From Pseudonocardiales bacterium (GTDB lineage: Bacteria > Actinomycetota > Actinomycetes > Mycobacteriales > Pseudonocardiaceae): a stretch of DNA of 64,000 bases. Positions within the stretch are counted from its first letter, which is position 1. Every line of letters starts with the position of its first letter. The position numbers were made by a program, and so were the translations under genes. Positions 8,078 through 17,745 of this stretch are shown here, piece by piece. The notes under the pieces are model-generated. The model made no database searches. It saw nothing but the letters and a program-made list of their open reading frames with translations, and was not told the DNA's origin. The stretch is taken from contig JAHEXI010000003.1 in the NCBI GenBank assembly GCA_023252195.1, positions 62,001 to 126,000 on the forward strand. The letters are read 5' to 3'.

Positions 8078-9060
8078 CCGCCGGTGCCGCGGGCAACGGC
8101 CAAGTCCCGGTCAGCGGACGGCTGCGCCGGGCCCTGGCCTCCGGCCGGTTCGTGGTGACCGCCGAGATCGGTCCGCCCCGTGGTGCCGACCCGGCCGCGA
8201 TAGCCAAGAAGGCGGACTTATTAAGAGGCTGGGTCGACGCGGCCAACGTCACCGACAACCAGAGTGCCCATGTCCGGCTGTCCAGCTTCGCGGGCAGCCT
8301 GCTGGCGATGAACGCCGGAGTCGAGCCGGTGATGCAGCTGACCTGCCGGGACCGCAACCGGATCGCCCTGCAGTCCGACCTGATCTCGGCCGCGACCCTG
8401 GGCATCCCCAACATCCTGCTGCTCACCGGCGACCACCCCCGCTTCGGCGACCACCCCGACGCCAAGGCGGTCTTCGACATCGACGGCGTGCAGCTGGTGT
8501 GGACGGCGAGAACGATGCGCGACCAGGGGCGGCTGCTGTCCGGGCGGCGGGTCGATCCCGCGCCGCACTGGTTGATCGGCACGGTGGAGAACCCGTTCTC
8601 CCCGCCGATCAGCTTCCGGGCCCGCCGGCTGGCCAAGAAGGTCGCGGCCGGAGCCGAGTTCGCACAGACCCAGTTCGTCTTCGACCTCGACATCTTCGAG
8701 AGGTTCATGTCCGATGTCCGCGATCTGGGCATCGACCGTACGTGTGGGGTCATCGCGGGCGTGGGCCCGGTGCGGTCGCTGCGCGCGCTGGAGTACATCA
8801 GCACCAAGGTGCCGGGCATCCATGTGCCCGACGCCATGATCCGCCGGTTGCGCGGCGTACCGGCGGACCGGGTCGCCGATGAGGGCATGCAGATCTGCGT
8901 CGAGATCATCCAGCGGCTCACCGAGATCTCCGGGGTCGCCGGGGCGCACGTGATGGCCTTCGGCTACGAGCGGGGCATCCCGGAGATCCTCGAACGGGCC
9001 GGCGTTGGCCGCCGCCCGGACCACGCAGCAGCGAATGAGGGGAGTGGCCGTGCTGGTTGA
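8074..9060 (+). CDS. metF: Methylenetetrahydrofolate reductase, MetF family
   Basis: The 328-residue TIM-barrel protein shows VVTAEIGPPRGADP at the N-terminus, then TDNQSAHVRLSS and NILLLTGDHPRFGDHP, where MTHFRs bind folate and flavin, and near the C-terminus GVAGAHVMAFGYERGIPEIL. It would produce 5-methyl-THF for methionine synthesis, probably together with the MetV-like neighbour. GTG 8074 overlaps the metV stop. The last 20 residues are low-complexity and overlap the next gene slightly. A second MTHFR domain is fused in the protein at 20906, so the region carries two. Confidence 0.92.
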   Translation: MTAGAAGNGQVPVSGRLRRALASGRFVVTAEIGPPRGADPAAIAKKADLLRGWVDAANVTDNQSAHVRLSSFAGSLLAMNAGVEPVMQLTCRDRNRIALQSDLISAATLGIPNILLLTGDHPRFGDHPDAKAVFDIDGVQLVWTARTMRDQGRLLSGRRVDPAPHWLIGTVENPFSPPISFRARRLAKKVAAGAEFAQTQFVFDLDIFERFMSDVRDLGIDRTCGVIAGVGPVRSLRALEYISTKVPGIHVPDAMIRRLRGVPADRVADEGMQICVEIIQRLTEISGVAGAHVMAFGYERGIPEILERAGVGRRPDHAAANEGSGRAG

Positions 9061-10549
9061 TTTCCGCCCCACCGGCAAGCTCCGCGGCAGCAAACCCGTG
9101 GACGTCACCGCCGCGCTCGGCCCGGTGGTCGACGCGCTCGCCGAGGATTCGGTGGATCTGTCCCGGGTCCGCGTGGTGTGCGACTGGGTCCAGTACCGCA
9201 GCAACTTCCGCGACGTCGTCGACATCCGGCCGATCCTCGCAGCCCACGGTCACGAGTCGGTGCTGGCTCCGGTGCCGCTGGCGGCGGTGGTGACCGAGGA
9301 CGAGATGGAGGTCGCGATCGACGTCCGCCGCAGCGGCGACGTGCCACTGAAAAAGCTCACCGCCGAACTCATCCGGGCCCGCTTCGGCGATACCAACCCG
9401 TCCCGGATCCACCTTGAGCCATGGCTGCCCACGAGCGCCAGTGTGATCTGGGAGTTCAACGCGCTGTACTGGAAAGCGCTGGATCTGTGGGAGCAGGCCA
9501 CCGGCCGCCGCTACGAGCAGGCCCTGCCGGGCGGGCAGAGCGACGCGCGCAACCGGGACGCGGTACGGGAGATGATCAGTAGCCTGTTCGTGCTGTGGGA
9601 CTCGCTGGTGGCCCGCAACGCGCTACCCGAGGAGCTCTACGTCGTCGAACTCGGGGTGGGCAATGGCGGCCAGGCGAAGACCTGGCTCGACGAGTTCATC
9701 GAGCTGGACCGCGAGCACGGCAAGGACTACTACCGCCGGCTGCACTACCTCATGTGCGACTACTCACCGCATGTGCTGGAACTGGCCCGGACCGCGGTCG
9801 CTGACCACGAGCAGCACGTCAGCTCCTTCGTGCTGGACGCCACCCAACCCCGGACCGCGCTGGGCTTCCTGCGCTACAAGATCTTCCTGGTGTATATCTC
9901 CAATGTCTATGACAACCTGCCGACCGACGAGGTCGCGCAGATCGGTGGGCGCACTTACATCGTGCAGACCAGGGCCTACCTGACGAGGGAAGCGGCCGCC
10001 GAAATCGGGCAGCTGGTAGCAGCCCCACCCGATCAGGTACCGGAACTGATCCGCAAGCTGCTGAGGCTCGGCCCGGCCCTGCTCGCAGAGGCTGCGCCGG
10101 CGCACTTCCCGTCGATCGAGACGGCGGTGGATTTCTGGCGGCGCAGCTGGGAGGCACTGCGCTTGGAAGAGCAGTACCTGCCGCTGGCCGGCCTGGATCT
10201 CTATCAGATCGCGCCGACGGTCAGCGGGGAGATGCTACGGCCGTTGCTGGAGTCCGGCGCAGCCATCCGGATGCACGTCAACAACGGCGCGGTGGCGAGC
10301 TTTGTCGACACCGTCCCGCTGCTGCACCCCTACGGCCGGCTGGTCTGCCACGACTTGTTCGTCACCGATGTGCACGGCTATCGCACCGGTTTCCGCGGTC
10401 CCGGCAAGTACGACGGCTCGATCGTCAATTGGGTCAACGGGCCGCTGCTGGCGCATATCGGCCGCCGGAAGGGTTTCGACGTGGATTACCAGCGGTTCGC
10501 CCGCACGGGTACCAACATCGTCACCATGACTGCGCAGGTGCGGGACTGA
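9050..10549 (+). CDS. Unusual SAM-dependent methyltransferase (MidA-like fold)
   Basis: This 499-residue protein has a long N-terminal region followed by a SAM-binding core near residue 200 (YVVELGVGNGGQAKTWLDEF). Next come YLMCDYSPHVLELAR and ISNVYDNLPTDEV, resembling the acidic loop and post-motif II region of MidA-type (DUF185) enzymes. The best start is GTG 9050, with AGGGGA 6 nt upstream and an 11-nt overlap with metF; longer starts at 9035 or 9005 are possible. It is the only methyltransferase in an operon making and recycling SAM, so it is the prime candidate for the methyl-consuming step. MidA-type enzymes methylate proteins; the acceptor here is unknown. Confidence 0.75.
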   Translation: MLVDFRPTGKLRGSKPVDVTAALGPVVDALAEDSVDLSRVRVVCDWVQYRSNFRDVVDIRPILAAHGHESVLAPVPLAAVVTEDEMEVAIDVRRSGDVPLKKLTAELIRARFGDTNPSRIHLEPWLPTSASVIWEFNALYWKALDLWEQATGRRYEQALPGGQSDARNRDAVREMISSLFVLWDSLVARNALPEELYVVELGVGNGGQAKTWLDEFIELDREHGKDYYRRLHYLMCDYSPHVLELARTAVADHEQHVSSFVLDATQPRTALGFLRYKIFLVYISNVYDNLPTDEVAQIGGRTYIVQTRAYLTREAAAEIGQLVAAPPDQVPELIRKLLRLGPALLAEAAPAHFPSIETAVDFWRRSWEALRLEEQYLPLAGLDLYQIAPTVSGEMLRPLLESGAAIRMHVNNGAVASFVDTVPLLHPYGRLVCHDLFVTDVHGYRTGFRGPGKYDGSIVNWVNGPLLAHIGRRKGFDVDYQRFARTGTNIVTMTAQVRD

Positions 10550-10550
10550 C

Positions 10551-11606
10551 ATGCTGCCCTTGCTGCCCACGACTGTCGTCGGGTCGTACTCGGTCCCCGA
10601 GTGGCTCGAACGGCTCAAGACCGACTACTACCGCAACCGGATCAGCCGCAGCCATCTGCGGGAGATCCACGACATGGCGATCAAGGCGGCGCTGAAGGAC
10701 CAGGAGACAGCCGGTATCGACGTCGTCTCCGACGGGGAATTGCGGCGGGACAACGACATCGACTATTTCCTGGCCCGGATCCCGGGTGTGCAGATCCCAG
10801 TCACCGTCAAGTCGTTCTACTACGACTACTACGACACCCTCGTGGTCGAGCCGCTGCCGACCGATCCGCCGTCGCTAGGCCTGGCCGACGACTACCGCTT
10901 CACCCGCCAGTACACCGACCGCCCGGTCAAGTTCTCGTTCACCGGACCGTTCTCGCTGTCGCACCGGATCCGGAACAAGGCCTACGCCAAGTCCGCCGAT
11001 CTGGTCCGCGCGCTGGCTCAGGTGCTCAACGCCGAGGCACGGGCGTTGGCCGAGGCGGGTGCGAAGCTGCTCCAGATCGACGAACCGTACCTGGCCGGGT
11101 ACCCCGAGGACGTGGCAGTGGCGGTCGAGGCGATCAACATCGTGACCCGAGGCGTCGACGTCGGATGGGGGTTGCACGTATGCTATGGCAACCGCTACGC
11201 CCGGCCGTCCTGGGAAGGGCATTACGACTTCCTGTTCCCTGCGGTGCTTGACGCGAACGTGGATCAGCTCATCCTCGAATTCGGCCGCAAGGGCTACGAG
11301 GACCTGCACATGATCCAGCGGCTTGGGTGGGACCGTGCGCTCGGGCTTGGCGTGGTGGACGTCAAGACCGAGCAGATCGAATCCGCGGAAGTGATCGCCC
11401 AGCGCATCCGCAAGGCACTGGAAACGTTCCCGGCCGATAAGTTGATTATCAATCCGGACTGCGGGTTGCGGCATCTTCCCGCCGATGTCGCCAGAGCGAA
11501 GCTCGCGGCGATGGTGCAAGGAACCATTGCCGTCCGCCGTACCCTGCCCGCCGCCCTAAGCCAGGAACCGCCGAGCCAGGAACCGACCATCGAGCAAGGA
11601 GCGTGA
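10551..11606 (+). CDS. Core-type cobalamin-independent methionine synthase (MetE C-terminal domain only)
   Basis: This 351-residue protein corresponds to the catalytic barrel of MetE without its N-terminal folate-grasping domain. The zinc ligands can be followed as H209 and C211 (LHVCYGN), E243 (LILEFG) and C304 (NPDCGLRH). [10 protein letters not shown] (58-66) matches the homocysteine-binding loop. Core-MetE proteins in archaea and some bacteria accept methyl groups from corrinoid proteins or from folates. Here metVF upstream points to methyl-THF, but a MidA-type neighbour and the missing folate domain leave the donor open. It begins 1 nt after the methyltransferase stop. Confidence 0.88.
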   Translation: MLPLLPTTVVGSYSVPEWLERLKTDYYRNRISRSHLREIHDMAIKAALKDQETAGIDVVSDGELRRDNDIDYFLARIPGVQIPVTVKSFYYDYYDTLVVEPLPTDPPSLGLADDYRFTRQYTDRPVKFSFTGPFSLSHRIRNKAYAKSADLVRALAQVLNAEARALAEAGAKLLQIDEPYLAGYPEDVAVAVEAINIVTRGVDVGWGLHVCYGNRYARPSWEGHYDFLFPAVLDANVDQLILEFGRKGYEDLHMIQRLGWDRALGLGVVDVKTEQIESAEVIAQRIRKALETFPADKLIINPDCGLRHLPADVARAKLAAMVQGTIAVRRTLPAALSQEPPSQEPTIEQGA

Positions 11607-11610
11607 TCCA

Positions 11611-12849
11611 ATGACCCAAATGGAGAGCATCGAGTACCTGTTCACCTCCGAGTCGGTGACCGAGGGACACCCGGACAAGATGGCCGACCAGATCTCCGAC
11701 GCGGTGCTCGACGCAGCGCTGACGATGGACCCGAACTCGCGGGTGGCCTGCGAGACGCTGATCACCACCGGCCTGGTCGTGCTGGCGGGGGAGATCACCA
11801 CGCCGGGCACGCTGGACTACACCCAGATCGTGCGCGACACCATCTGCGGGATCGGCTATGACAACGGCAGCTTCGGCTTTGACGGGCACAGCTGCGCGGT
11901 GCTGACCGCGTTGGACAAGCAGTCACCCGACATCGCCCAAGGTGTCGATATGGCGGCTGAGCGGCGCGGCAAGCTGTCCGAGGACGAACTGGACAGCTCG
12001 GGTGCGGGTGATCAGGGGATGATGTTCGGCTACGCCACGCACGAGACCCCCGAGCTGATGCCGATGCCGATCGCGCTGGCGCACCGGCTGTCCAAGCGGT
12101 TGGCGACGGTGCGCAAGGACGGCACGCTGCCGTACCTGCGGCCCGACGGCAAGACGCAGGTCACCGTCCGCTACCGGGATCACGTTCCGATCGGGGTGGA
12201 GAAGGTGCTGATCTCCACCCAGCACGCCGAAGAGGTCAGCTCAGAGGAGATCCGGGCGGATTTGTGGAAGCACGTGGTGCTCGCGGTGCTGCCCGCCGAC
12301 TTCTACAACGAGGCCGAGTTGGCGCGCAACCTGTTCATCAACCCGACCGGGCGGTTCGTGATCGGTGGGCCGGTCGGTGATGCCGGGTTGACCGGACGCA
12401 AGATCATTGTGGACACCTACGGCGGGTTCTCCCGGCACGGTGGCGGCGCGTTCTCCGGCAAGGACCCGTCCAAGGTGGACCGCTCCGCGGCGTACGCCGC
12501 CCGCTACGTGGCCAAGAACGTCGTGGCCGCCGGCCTGGCGGACCGGGTCGAGGTCCAGGTGGCCTACGCGATCGGCGTGGCCCGGCCGCTGTCGGTGTTC
12601 GTGGAGACCTTCGGCACCGAGCAGGTGCCCCGCACTACCATCGAAAAGCTGGTGGGCGAGCACTTCGATCTGCGCCCGGCGGCCTTCCGCGGTTACCTGG
12701 GACTGCACCGGCCGATCTATGCTAAGACCGCCGCTTACGGCCACTTCGGACGCAATGACCCCGACTTCACCTGGGAGCGGACCGACAAGGCGGCGGAACT
12801 GCGCGAGTCCGCCGGGTTGCCGGCGAGCGCGCTACCGGCAGCGGTCTGA
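11611..12849 (+). CDS. metK: S-adenosylmethionine synthetase
   Basis: The enzyme makes SAM from methionine and ATP. This 412-residue protein is full length with [20 protein letters not shown] at the N-terminus, the [14 protein letters not shown] signature in the central domain and [19 protein letters not shown] in the C-terminal domain. AAGGAG lies 9 nt before ATG 11611, and the gene is 4 nt after the core metE stop. Most actinomycetes keep metK next to coaBC/priA; placing it in an SAM-cycle operon is unusual. Whether a second metK exists elsewhere cannot be seen here. Confidence 0.97.
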   Translation: MTQMESIEYLFTSESVTEGHPDKMADQISDAVLDAALTMDPNSRVACETLITTGLVVLAGEITTPGTLDYTQIVRDTICGIGYDNGSFGFDGHSCAVLTALDKQSPDIAQGVDMAAERRGKLSEDELDSSGAGDQGMMFGYATHETPELMPMPIALAHRLSKRLATVRKDGTLPYLRPDGKTQVTVRYRDHVPIGVEKVLISTQHAEEVSSEEIRADLWKHVVLAVLPADFYNEAELARNLFINPTGRFVIGGPVGDAGLTGRKIIVDTYGGFSRHGGGAFSGKDPSKVDRSAAYAARYVAKNVVAAGLADRVEVQVAYAIGVARPLSVFVETFGTEQVPRTTIEKLVGEHFDLRPAAFRGYLGLHRPIYAKTAAYGHFGRNDPDFTWERTDKAAELRESAGLPASALPAAV

Positions 12850-12860
12850 AGGAGGCTAAA

Positions 12861-13838
12861 GTGAGCATCATCGTTACGGGGTCGATCGCCACCGACTATC
12901 TGATGGTCTTTCCGGGCCGGTTCGCCGAGCAGATCATGCCCGATCAGCTGGACAACATCTCACTGTCCTTCCTAGTGGAAGATCTGGCGATCCGTCGGGG
13001 TGGGGCCGGCGCCAACATCGCCTTCAACCTGGGCTGCCTCGGGCTGACGCCGGTGCTGGTGGGAGCGGTCGGTGCCGACTTCACCGAGTACGGGCGATGG
13101 TTGTCCGACCACGGGGTGGACATCAGCGCGGTGCACGTGTCGCAGACCAAGCACACCGCCCGGTTCCAGTGCACCACCGACTCCGACCAGAACCAGATCG
13201 CGTCGTTTTACGCCGGTGCGATGACCGAGTCCCGCGACATCGCGCTCAAACCGATCGTGGACCGCTTGGGCGGGACCGATCTCGTGGTAGTGGGCCCGAG
13301 CGACCCGGCGGCCATGCTGCGGCACAGCCAGGAATGCCGGGAGCACGGCTACCCGTTCGCCGCGGATCCCTCCCAGCAGCTCTCCTCGCTCGACGGCGAG
13401 GCGATCACGCAGCTGGTAGAAGGTGCTGCCTACCTGTTCACCAACACCTACGAGCGCGGCCTGCTCGAGCGCAAGACGGGCTGGGGTGACGAAGACATCC
13501 TGGCGCGGGTGGGCGTTTCGGTGATGACCCGGGGTGTCAAGGGCGTGACCGTGCAACGGCCAGGCGAACCGGTCATCTCGGTGACACCGCCCCAAGAGTT
13601 GACCAAGGCCGATCCCACCGGCGTGGGTGACGCTTTTCGGGCTGGCTTCCTCGCCGGCGTCCGCTGGGGCGTGGGTGACGAGCGAGCGGCCCAGCTTGGC
13701 TGCATGCTGGCTACCCTGGTGATCGAATCGGTCGGCACCCAGGAGCACAAGTTCGAACCCGCAACCTTCCTGGAGCGGTTCAGCGAAGCCTACGGGCCTG
13801 ACAGCGCGGCCGAGGTGGCTGCGCACGTAAACGCGTGA
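12861..13838 (+). CDS. adoK: Adenosine kinase (PfkB/ribokinase family)
   Basis: This 325-residue PfkB-family kinase has RRGGAGANIAFNLG (46-58) and the catalytic anion-hole motif DPTGVGDAFRAGF (251-263, base D257). Overall it matches the mycobacterial adenosine kinase branch, for example ATDYLMVFPGRF at the N-terminus. It would convert the adenosine released by SAH hydrolase to AMP, pulling that reversible reaction forward. GTG 12861 has GAAGGAGG 5 nt upstream. Lying directly between metK and the SAH hydrolase gene strongly supports adenosine over a sugar as substrate. Confidence 0.9.
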   Translation: MSIIVTGSIATDYLMVFPGRFAEQIMPDQLDNISLSFLVEDLAIRRGGAGANIAFNLGCLGLTPVLVGAVGADFTEYGRWLSDHGVDISAVHVSQTKHTARFQCTTDSDQNQIASFYAGAMTESRDIALKPIVDRLGGTDLVVVGPSDPAAMLRHSQECREHGYPFAADPSQQLSSLDGEAITQLVEGAAYLFTNTYERGLLERKTGWGDEDILARVGVSVMTRGVKGVTVQRPGEPVISVTPPQELTKADPTGVGDAFRAGFLAGVRWGVGDERAAQLGCMLATLVIESVGTQEHKFEPATFLERFSEAYGPDSAAEVAAHVNA

Positions 13839-13870
13839 CATGACAATTCACTGACAGGGAGTGCATTTCG

Positions 13871-15349
13871 ATGACTGTGGCGCCTGCCGCTGAGAAGAAG
13901 TTACAGAGCCGCGCTGGTATCGACTTCGCTGTGGCCGATCTGGGCTTGGCTGAGTTCGGCCGTAATGAGATCCGGTTGGCGCAGCACGAGATGCCGGGTC
14001 TGATGGCGTTGCGGCGGGAGTACGCGGACGTTTTCCCGCTGCGCGGGGCGCGGATTTCGGGATCGTTGCATATGACCGTGCAGACGGCGGTGCTGATCGA
14101 GACCCTGGTCAGTCTGGGCGCTGAGGTCCGGTGGGCCTCGTGCAATATCTTCTCCACTCAGGACCATTCCGCGGCGGCAGTAGTGGTGGGTTTGCATGGC
14201 ACTGCAGAGCAACCTCAGGGAGTGCCGTGTTTCGCCTGGAAGGGCGAGACGCTGGAGGAGTACTGGTGGTGCACCGAACGCATGCTGACCTGGCCCGACG
14301 GCGATGGGCCGAACATGATCCTCGACGACGGTGGCGACGCCACCATGATGGTGCACAAAGCGACGACCTTTGAGAAGGCCGGCGTGGTGCCCGCCCCGGA
14401 TGAGAACGACTCGGATGAGTGGAAGGTGTTTTTGAATGTGTTGCGGGCCTCGTTGGCCGCTACCCCGGGGAAGTGGACGGCGATCGGCGAGGGCATCCGC
14501 GGGGTGACCGAAGAAACCACCACCGGCGTGCACCGGTTGTATCAGTTGGCCGCGGCGGGGGAACTACTGTTTCCGGCGATCAACGTCAACGACTCGGTGA
14601 CGAAGTCGAAGTTCGACAACAAGTACGGGTGCCGGCATTCGCTGGTGGACGGGATCAACCGGGCGGTCGATGTGCTGATCGCCGGGAAGCTTTGCGTGGT
14701 GTGTGGATATGGAGACGTAGGCAAGGGATGCTCGGAGTCGCTGCGCGGTCAAGGCGCCCGGGTGGTGGTGGCCGAGGTCGATCCGATCTGTGCGTTGCAG
14801 GCGATGATGGACGGTTTCACCGTCGACACCCTGGACAATGTGGTGAGTCGCGCGGACATCGTCATCACCGCCACCGGAAACAAGGACATCGTGACGGTCG
14901 ATCACATGTCGCGGATGAAGCATCAGGCGATCCTCGGCAATATCGGCCACTTCGACAACGAGATTGACATGGCCGGGTTGGAGCGCCGTTCGGGGGCCCG
15001 CCGGTTGGTGATCAAGCCGCAGGTCGACGAGTGGACCTTCCCGGATGGGCATTCGATCATCCTGTTGTCCGAGGGGCGGCTGCTGAACCTGGGCAACGCG
15101 ACCGGGCACCCCAGCTTTGTGATGTCGAACTCGTTCTCCAACCAGGTGATCGCGCAGATCGAGCTGTTCACCAAGCACAAGGAATACGACCGGGAAGTCT
15201 ACACCCTGCCCAAGGTGCTCGACGAGAAGGTCGCCCGTATCCACGTCGAGGCCCTCGGCGGTGAGCTCACCAAGCTGACCAAAGAGCAGGCCGAGTACAT
15301 CGACGTCGACGTCGAAGGCCCCTACAAGCCCGCCCACTATCGCTACTGA
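13871..15349 (+). CDS. ahcY: S-adenosylhomocysteine hydrolase
   Basis: This NAD-dependent enzyme splits SAH into adenosine and homocysteine. The 492-residue protein is full length with the actinobacterial insert near residues 150-190. Diagnostic segments are [20 protein letters not shown], the Rossmann motif [18 protein letters not shown], and the terminus [16 protein letters not shown] precedes ATG 13871. There is no room or sequence in the 32-bp upstream gap for an SAH riboswitch. With adoK it removes both products of every methyl transfer. Confidence 0.97.
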   Translation: MTVAPAAEKKLQSRAGIDFAVADLGLAEFGRNEIRLAQHEMPGLMALRREYADVFPLRGARISGSLHMTVQTAVLIETLVSLGAEVRWASCNIFSTQDHSAAAVVVGLHGTAEQPQGVPCFAWKGETLEEYWWCTERMLTWPDGDGPNMILDDGGDATMMVHKATTFEKAGVVPAPDENDSDEWKVFLNVLRASLAATPGKWTAIGEGIRGVTEETTTGVHRLYQLAAAGELLFPAINVNDSVTKSKFDNKYGCRHSLVDGINRAVDVLIAGKLCVVCGYGDVGKGCSESLRGQGARVVVAEVDPICALQAMMDGFTVDTLDNVVSRADIVITATGNKDIVTVDHMSRMKHQAILGNIGHFDNEIDMAGLERRSGARRLVIKPQVDEWTFPDGHSIILLSEGRLLNLGNATGHPSFVMSNSFSNQVIAQIELFTKHKEYDREVYTLPKVLDEKVARIHVEALGGELTKLTKEQAEYIDVDVEGPYKPAHYRY

Positions 15350-15395
15350 CTCGTGAGTGGCGTTGAGTGCCATAACACTGTTTGCCACTCACGAG
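15350..15395. repeat. Palindromic repeat, family A copy 3
   Basis: Perfect 12-bp arms CTCGTGAGTGGC and GCCACTCACGAG enclose about 22 bp including GAGTGCCATAACACTGTTT, near-identical to the copy at 1816. It starts at the base after the ahcY stop codon and ends 14 nt before the fhs start, so it could form a strong stem in the polycistronic mRNA between ahcY and fhs. Confidence 0.9.
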
Positions 15396-15409
15396 CGCCG
15401 GAGGCGCAC

Positions 15410-17107
15410 ATGGCTTTCCCTAGCGATCTGGAGATCGCCCGTGGCGCCACGCTGATGCCACTGGCGGAGGTGGGCGCCGCGATGGGGTTGGGGTCGCACC
15501 TGCTCGAGCCCTATGGCGAGCACGTCATGAAGGTCAAGACGGCGGCCATCGACGAGCTCGCGCAGGCCCCGCGGGCCAAGTACGTGGTCGTCACCGCCAT
15601 CACGCCGACCCCGCTCGGCGAGGGCAAGACGACCACCACTGTCGGCCTGGGCCAGGGATTCGCGCATATCGGCAAGCGGGCCACGGTCGCGATCCGGCAG
15701 CCGTCGATGGGCCCCACCTTCGGCATCAAGGGTGGGGCAGCGGGTGGTGGCTACAGCCAGGTCGTGCCGATGGAGACGCTCAACCTGCACCTCACCGGAG
15801 ACATGCATGCGGTGACCGCCGCGCACAACCTGCTGGCTGCGATGGTCGACAACCAGCTGCAGCAGCGCGACGGCGTCGACCTCGACCCGCACAGCATCAC
15901 CTGGAACCGGGTGCTCGACGTCAACGACCGGGCATTGCGCAACATCGTGATCGGGCTCGGACATCGGGCCGATGGCACTCCCCGGCAGAGCGGGTTCGAC
16001 ATCACCGCGGCCAGCGAGGTGATGGCGGTGCTCGCGCTGTCCACGTCGCTGCAGGACATGCGATCGAGGCTGGGCCGGATCGTGGTCGGCCAGACACCCG
16101 GTGGAGAGCCGGTGACGGCGGAGGGCCTGCACGCTGCCGGGGCGATGACGGTGATCATGCGAGAGGCGATCAAGCCGAACCTGCTGCAGACGCTGGAGGG
16201 CACGCCGGTGCTGGTGCACGCCGGGCCGTTCGGCAACATCGCGCACGGTAACTCCTCGGTGATCGCCGACCTGATCGGCATCCACTGCGGTGACTACCTG
16301 GTCACTGAGGCTGGCTTCGGTGCCGACATGGGCGCCGAGCGCTTCTTCAACATCAAGTGCCGGGCCTCGGGGTTGCGGCCGGACGCGGCGGTGCTGGTGG
16401 CCACGGTCCGGGCACTCAAGGCGCACTCCGGCCGGTACAAGGTCACCGCCGGTCGCCCGCTGCCCGAGGGCATGCTGGCGGAGAACCCCGACGACGTGCA
16501 CGCCGGCGCGGCCAACCTGCGCAAGCAGATCGAGAACGTCCGGATCCACGGTGTCTCACCAGTGGTGGCGATCAACGCCTTCCCCACTGATCACCCGTCC
16601 GAGCACGCCGCCATCCGCGAGATCGCCGACGGGGTGGGCGCCCGGTCGGCGTTGTGCACGCATTTCGCCGAGGGCGGCAAGGGCGCCGCCGAACTCGCTG
16701 CCGCGGTTGCCGAGGCCGCCGAGGAGCCGTCGCAGTTCGCTTTCCTCTATACGAACGATGCCACGCTGCGGGAGAAGATCCTGACCGTGGCGTTGCGGGT
16801 GTACGGCGCGCAGGGCGTCGAGTACGACTTCAAGGCGTCCCGGCAGCTGGAAAGCTACGAGCGCAACGGGTTCGGAAAACTACCGGTGTGTATCGCCAAG
16901 ACACACCTGTCGATCTCGTCGGATCCGGCGCTGAAGGGCGCGCCCACCGGATGGGTGCTGCCAGTACGAGAGGCGCGGGCCTCGGTGGGCGCTGGGTTTA
17001 TTTATCCTATCTGTGGCGATATGCGAACGATGCCGGGTTTGAGCGCCAATCCCGCGGCGACCCGCATCGACATCGATTCCCGAGGCGAGATCGTCGGCCT
17101 GTCGTGA
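15410..17107 (+). CDS. fhs: Formate-tetrahydrofolate ligase
   Basis: The enzyme makes 10-formyl-THF from formate, THF and ATP, or runs in reverse to yield ATP. The 565-residue protein carries the P-loop-like TPTPLGEGKTTTTVGL (66-80), RQPSMGPTFGIKGGAAGGG, and the C-terminal YPICGDMRTMPGLSANPAA. ATG 15410 is preceded by GGAGG at 5 nt; a GTG at 15353 inside the palindrome is in frame but unlikely. The gene overlaps the next one by 4 nt (GTGA). Fhs links formate to the metVF/metE branch, but the methylene-THF dehydrogenase/cyclohydrolase (FolD) is not in the operon. Confidence 0.96.
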   Translation: MAFPSDLEIARGATLMPLAEVGAAMGLGSHLLEPYGEHVMKVKTAAIDELAQAPRAKYVVVTAITPTPLGEGKTTTTVGLGQGFAHIGKRATVAIRQPSMGPTFGIKGGAAGGGYSQVVPMETLNLHLTGDMHAVTAAHNLLAAMVDNQLQQRDGVDLDPHSITWNRVLDVNDRALRNIVIGLGHRADGTPRQSGFDITAASEVMAVLALSTSLQDMRSRLGRIVVGQTPGGEPVTAEGLHAAGAMTVIMREAIKPNLLQTLEGTPVLVHAGPFGNIAHGNSSVIADLIGIHCGDYLVTEAGFGADMGAERFFNIKCRASGLRPDAAVLVATVRALKAHSGRYKVTAGRPLPEGMLAENPDDVHAGAANLRKQIENVRIHGVSPVVAINAFPTDHPSEHAAIREIADGVGARSALCTHFAEGGKGAAELAAAVAEAAEEPSQFAFLYTNDATLREKILTVALRVYGAQGVEYDFKASRQLESYERNGFGKLPVCIAKTHLSISSDPALKGAPTGWVLPVREARASVGAGFIYPICGDMRTMPGLSANPAATRIDIDSRGEIVGLS

Positions 17108-17745
17108 TCCCTGCTCGCAGTGCACCGCTGCTCGACTGCTCGGTCGCTGACCTGCTCGATCGCCTCGCCGCGAAAACGCCCGCGCCGGGAGGAGGCGGCG
17201 CCGCAGCGATCACCGCCGCGATGGCCGCTGGCCTGCTTGGGATGGCCGCGCGGTTCTCCACCGCGCAACTGGTCGACTCGCCGGGCCGGGCCGCCTACGC
17301 CGACCGGGTCCGCAACCAGGTCGCGGCTCTCGCCGAGCGCGACGCCGAGGCGTACGGGGCGGTGCTCGCCGCCTTCGCGCTACCCCGCGAGCCCGACCCG
17401 GAGGTGCGCCGCCGGCAGATCCGGCGCGCCCTGGAACGGGCCGCACGAGTGCCGACGGAGATCGCTGAGCTGGCCAGCGGTATCGCGGCTGAGGCTGTCG
17501 AGGTCGCCAAACTGGGCAACCCCAATCTGCGTGGCGACGCCTTCACCGCGGCAGCCCTGGCCGCAGCCGCCGCGCGGGCAGCCGCCGAGCTCGTCCGGCT
17601 CAACGTCGAACTCGGCAAGCTCGGCGGTGACCTAGCTGACCGCGCCGCGCACGCCGCCGACAAAGCGGTCGCCGCGCTCAATTACCAGAGCTGTTGCGGT
17701 CCGGACCGCGATTCGGCTCCGAATGGCGGTCCGAGACCCGTCTGA
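17104..17745 (+). CDS. fchA: Formimidoyl-THF cyclodeaminase / methenyl-THF cyclohydrolase family (FchA)
   Basis: The 213-residue helical protein has the family hallmark TPAPGGGGAAAITAAMAAGLL (residues 23 on), then alanine-rich helices with KLGNPNLRGDAF. In methylotrophs FchA interconverts 10-formyl-THF and 5,10-methenyl-THF; in histidine degradation relatives act on formimino-THF. Adjacent to fhs and with no histidine genes, the cyclohydrolase role fits best. GTG 17104 overlaps the fhs stop. The last dozen residues (RDSAPNGGPRPV) are encoded by a hairpin/direct-repeat element, so the natural C-terminus may have been altered by its insertion. Confidence 0.9.
   Translation: MIPARSAPLLDCSVADLLDRLAAKTPAPGGGGAAAITAAMAAGLLGMAARFSTAQLVDSPGRAAYADRVRNQVAALAERDAEAYGAVLAAFALPREPDPEVRRRQIRRALERAARVPTEIAELASGIAAEAVEVAKLGNPNLRGDAFTAAALAAAAARAAAELVRLNVELGKLGGDLADRAAHAADKAVAALNYQSCCGPDRDSAPNGGPRPV
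17702..17733. terminator. Strong hairpin inside the 3' end of fchA
   Basis: Two nested perfect stems, CGGACCGC/GCGGTCCG and ATTCGG/CCGAAT, separated by one G/G mismatch, give 14 base pairs around a 2-nt loop. It ends 10 nt before the fchA stop. No T-run follows. It could terminate or stabilise the one-carbon operon mRNA. Confidence 0.45.

Noticed and set aside
13839-13870. SAH riboswitch ahead of ahcY, or SAM riboswitch ahead of the operon
   Set aside because: The 32-bp gap before ahcY is too short. The 7142-7328 region before the operon has no recognisable SAM-IV, SAM-II or SAH aptamer core.
15350-15395. Reading the palindromes as a CRISPR array
   Set aside because: Copies are single, separated by kilobases, self-complementary and without spacers; no cas genes are visible.
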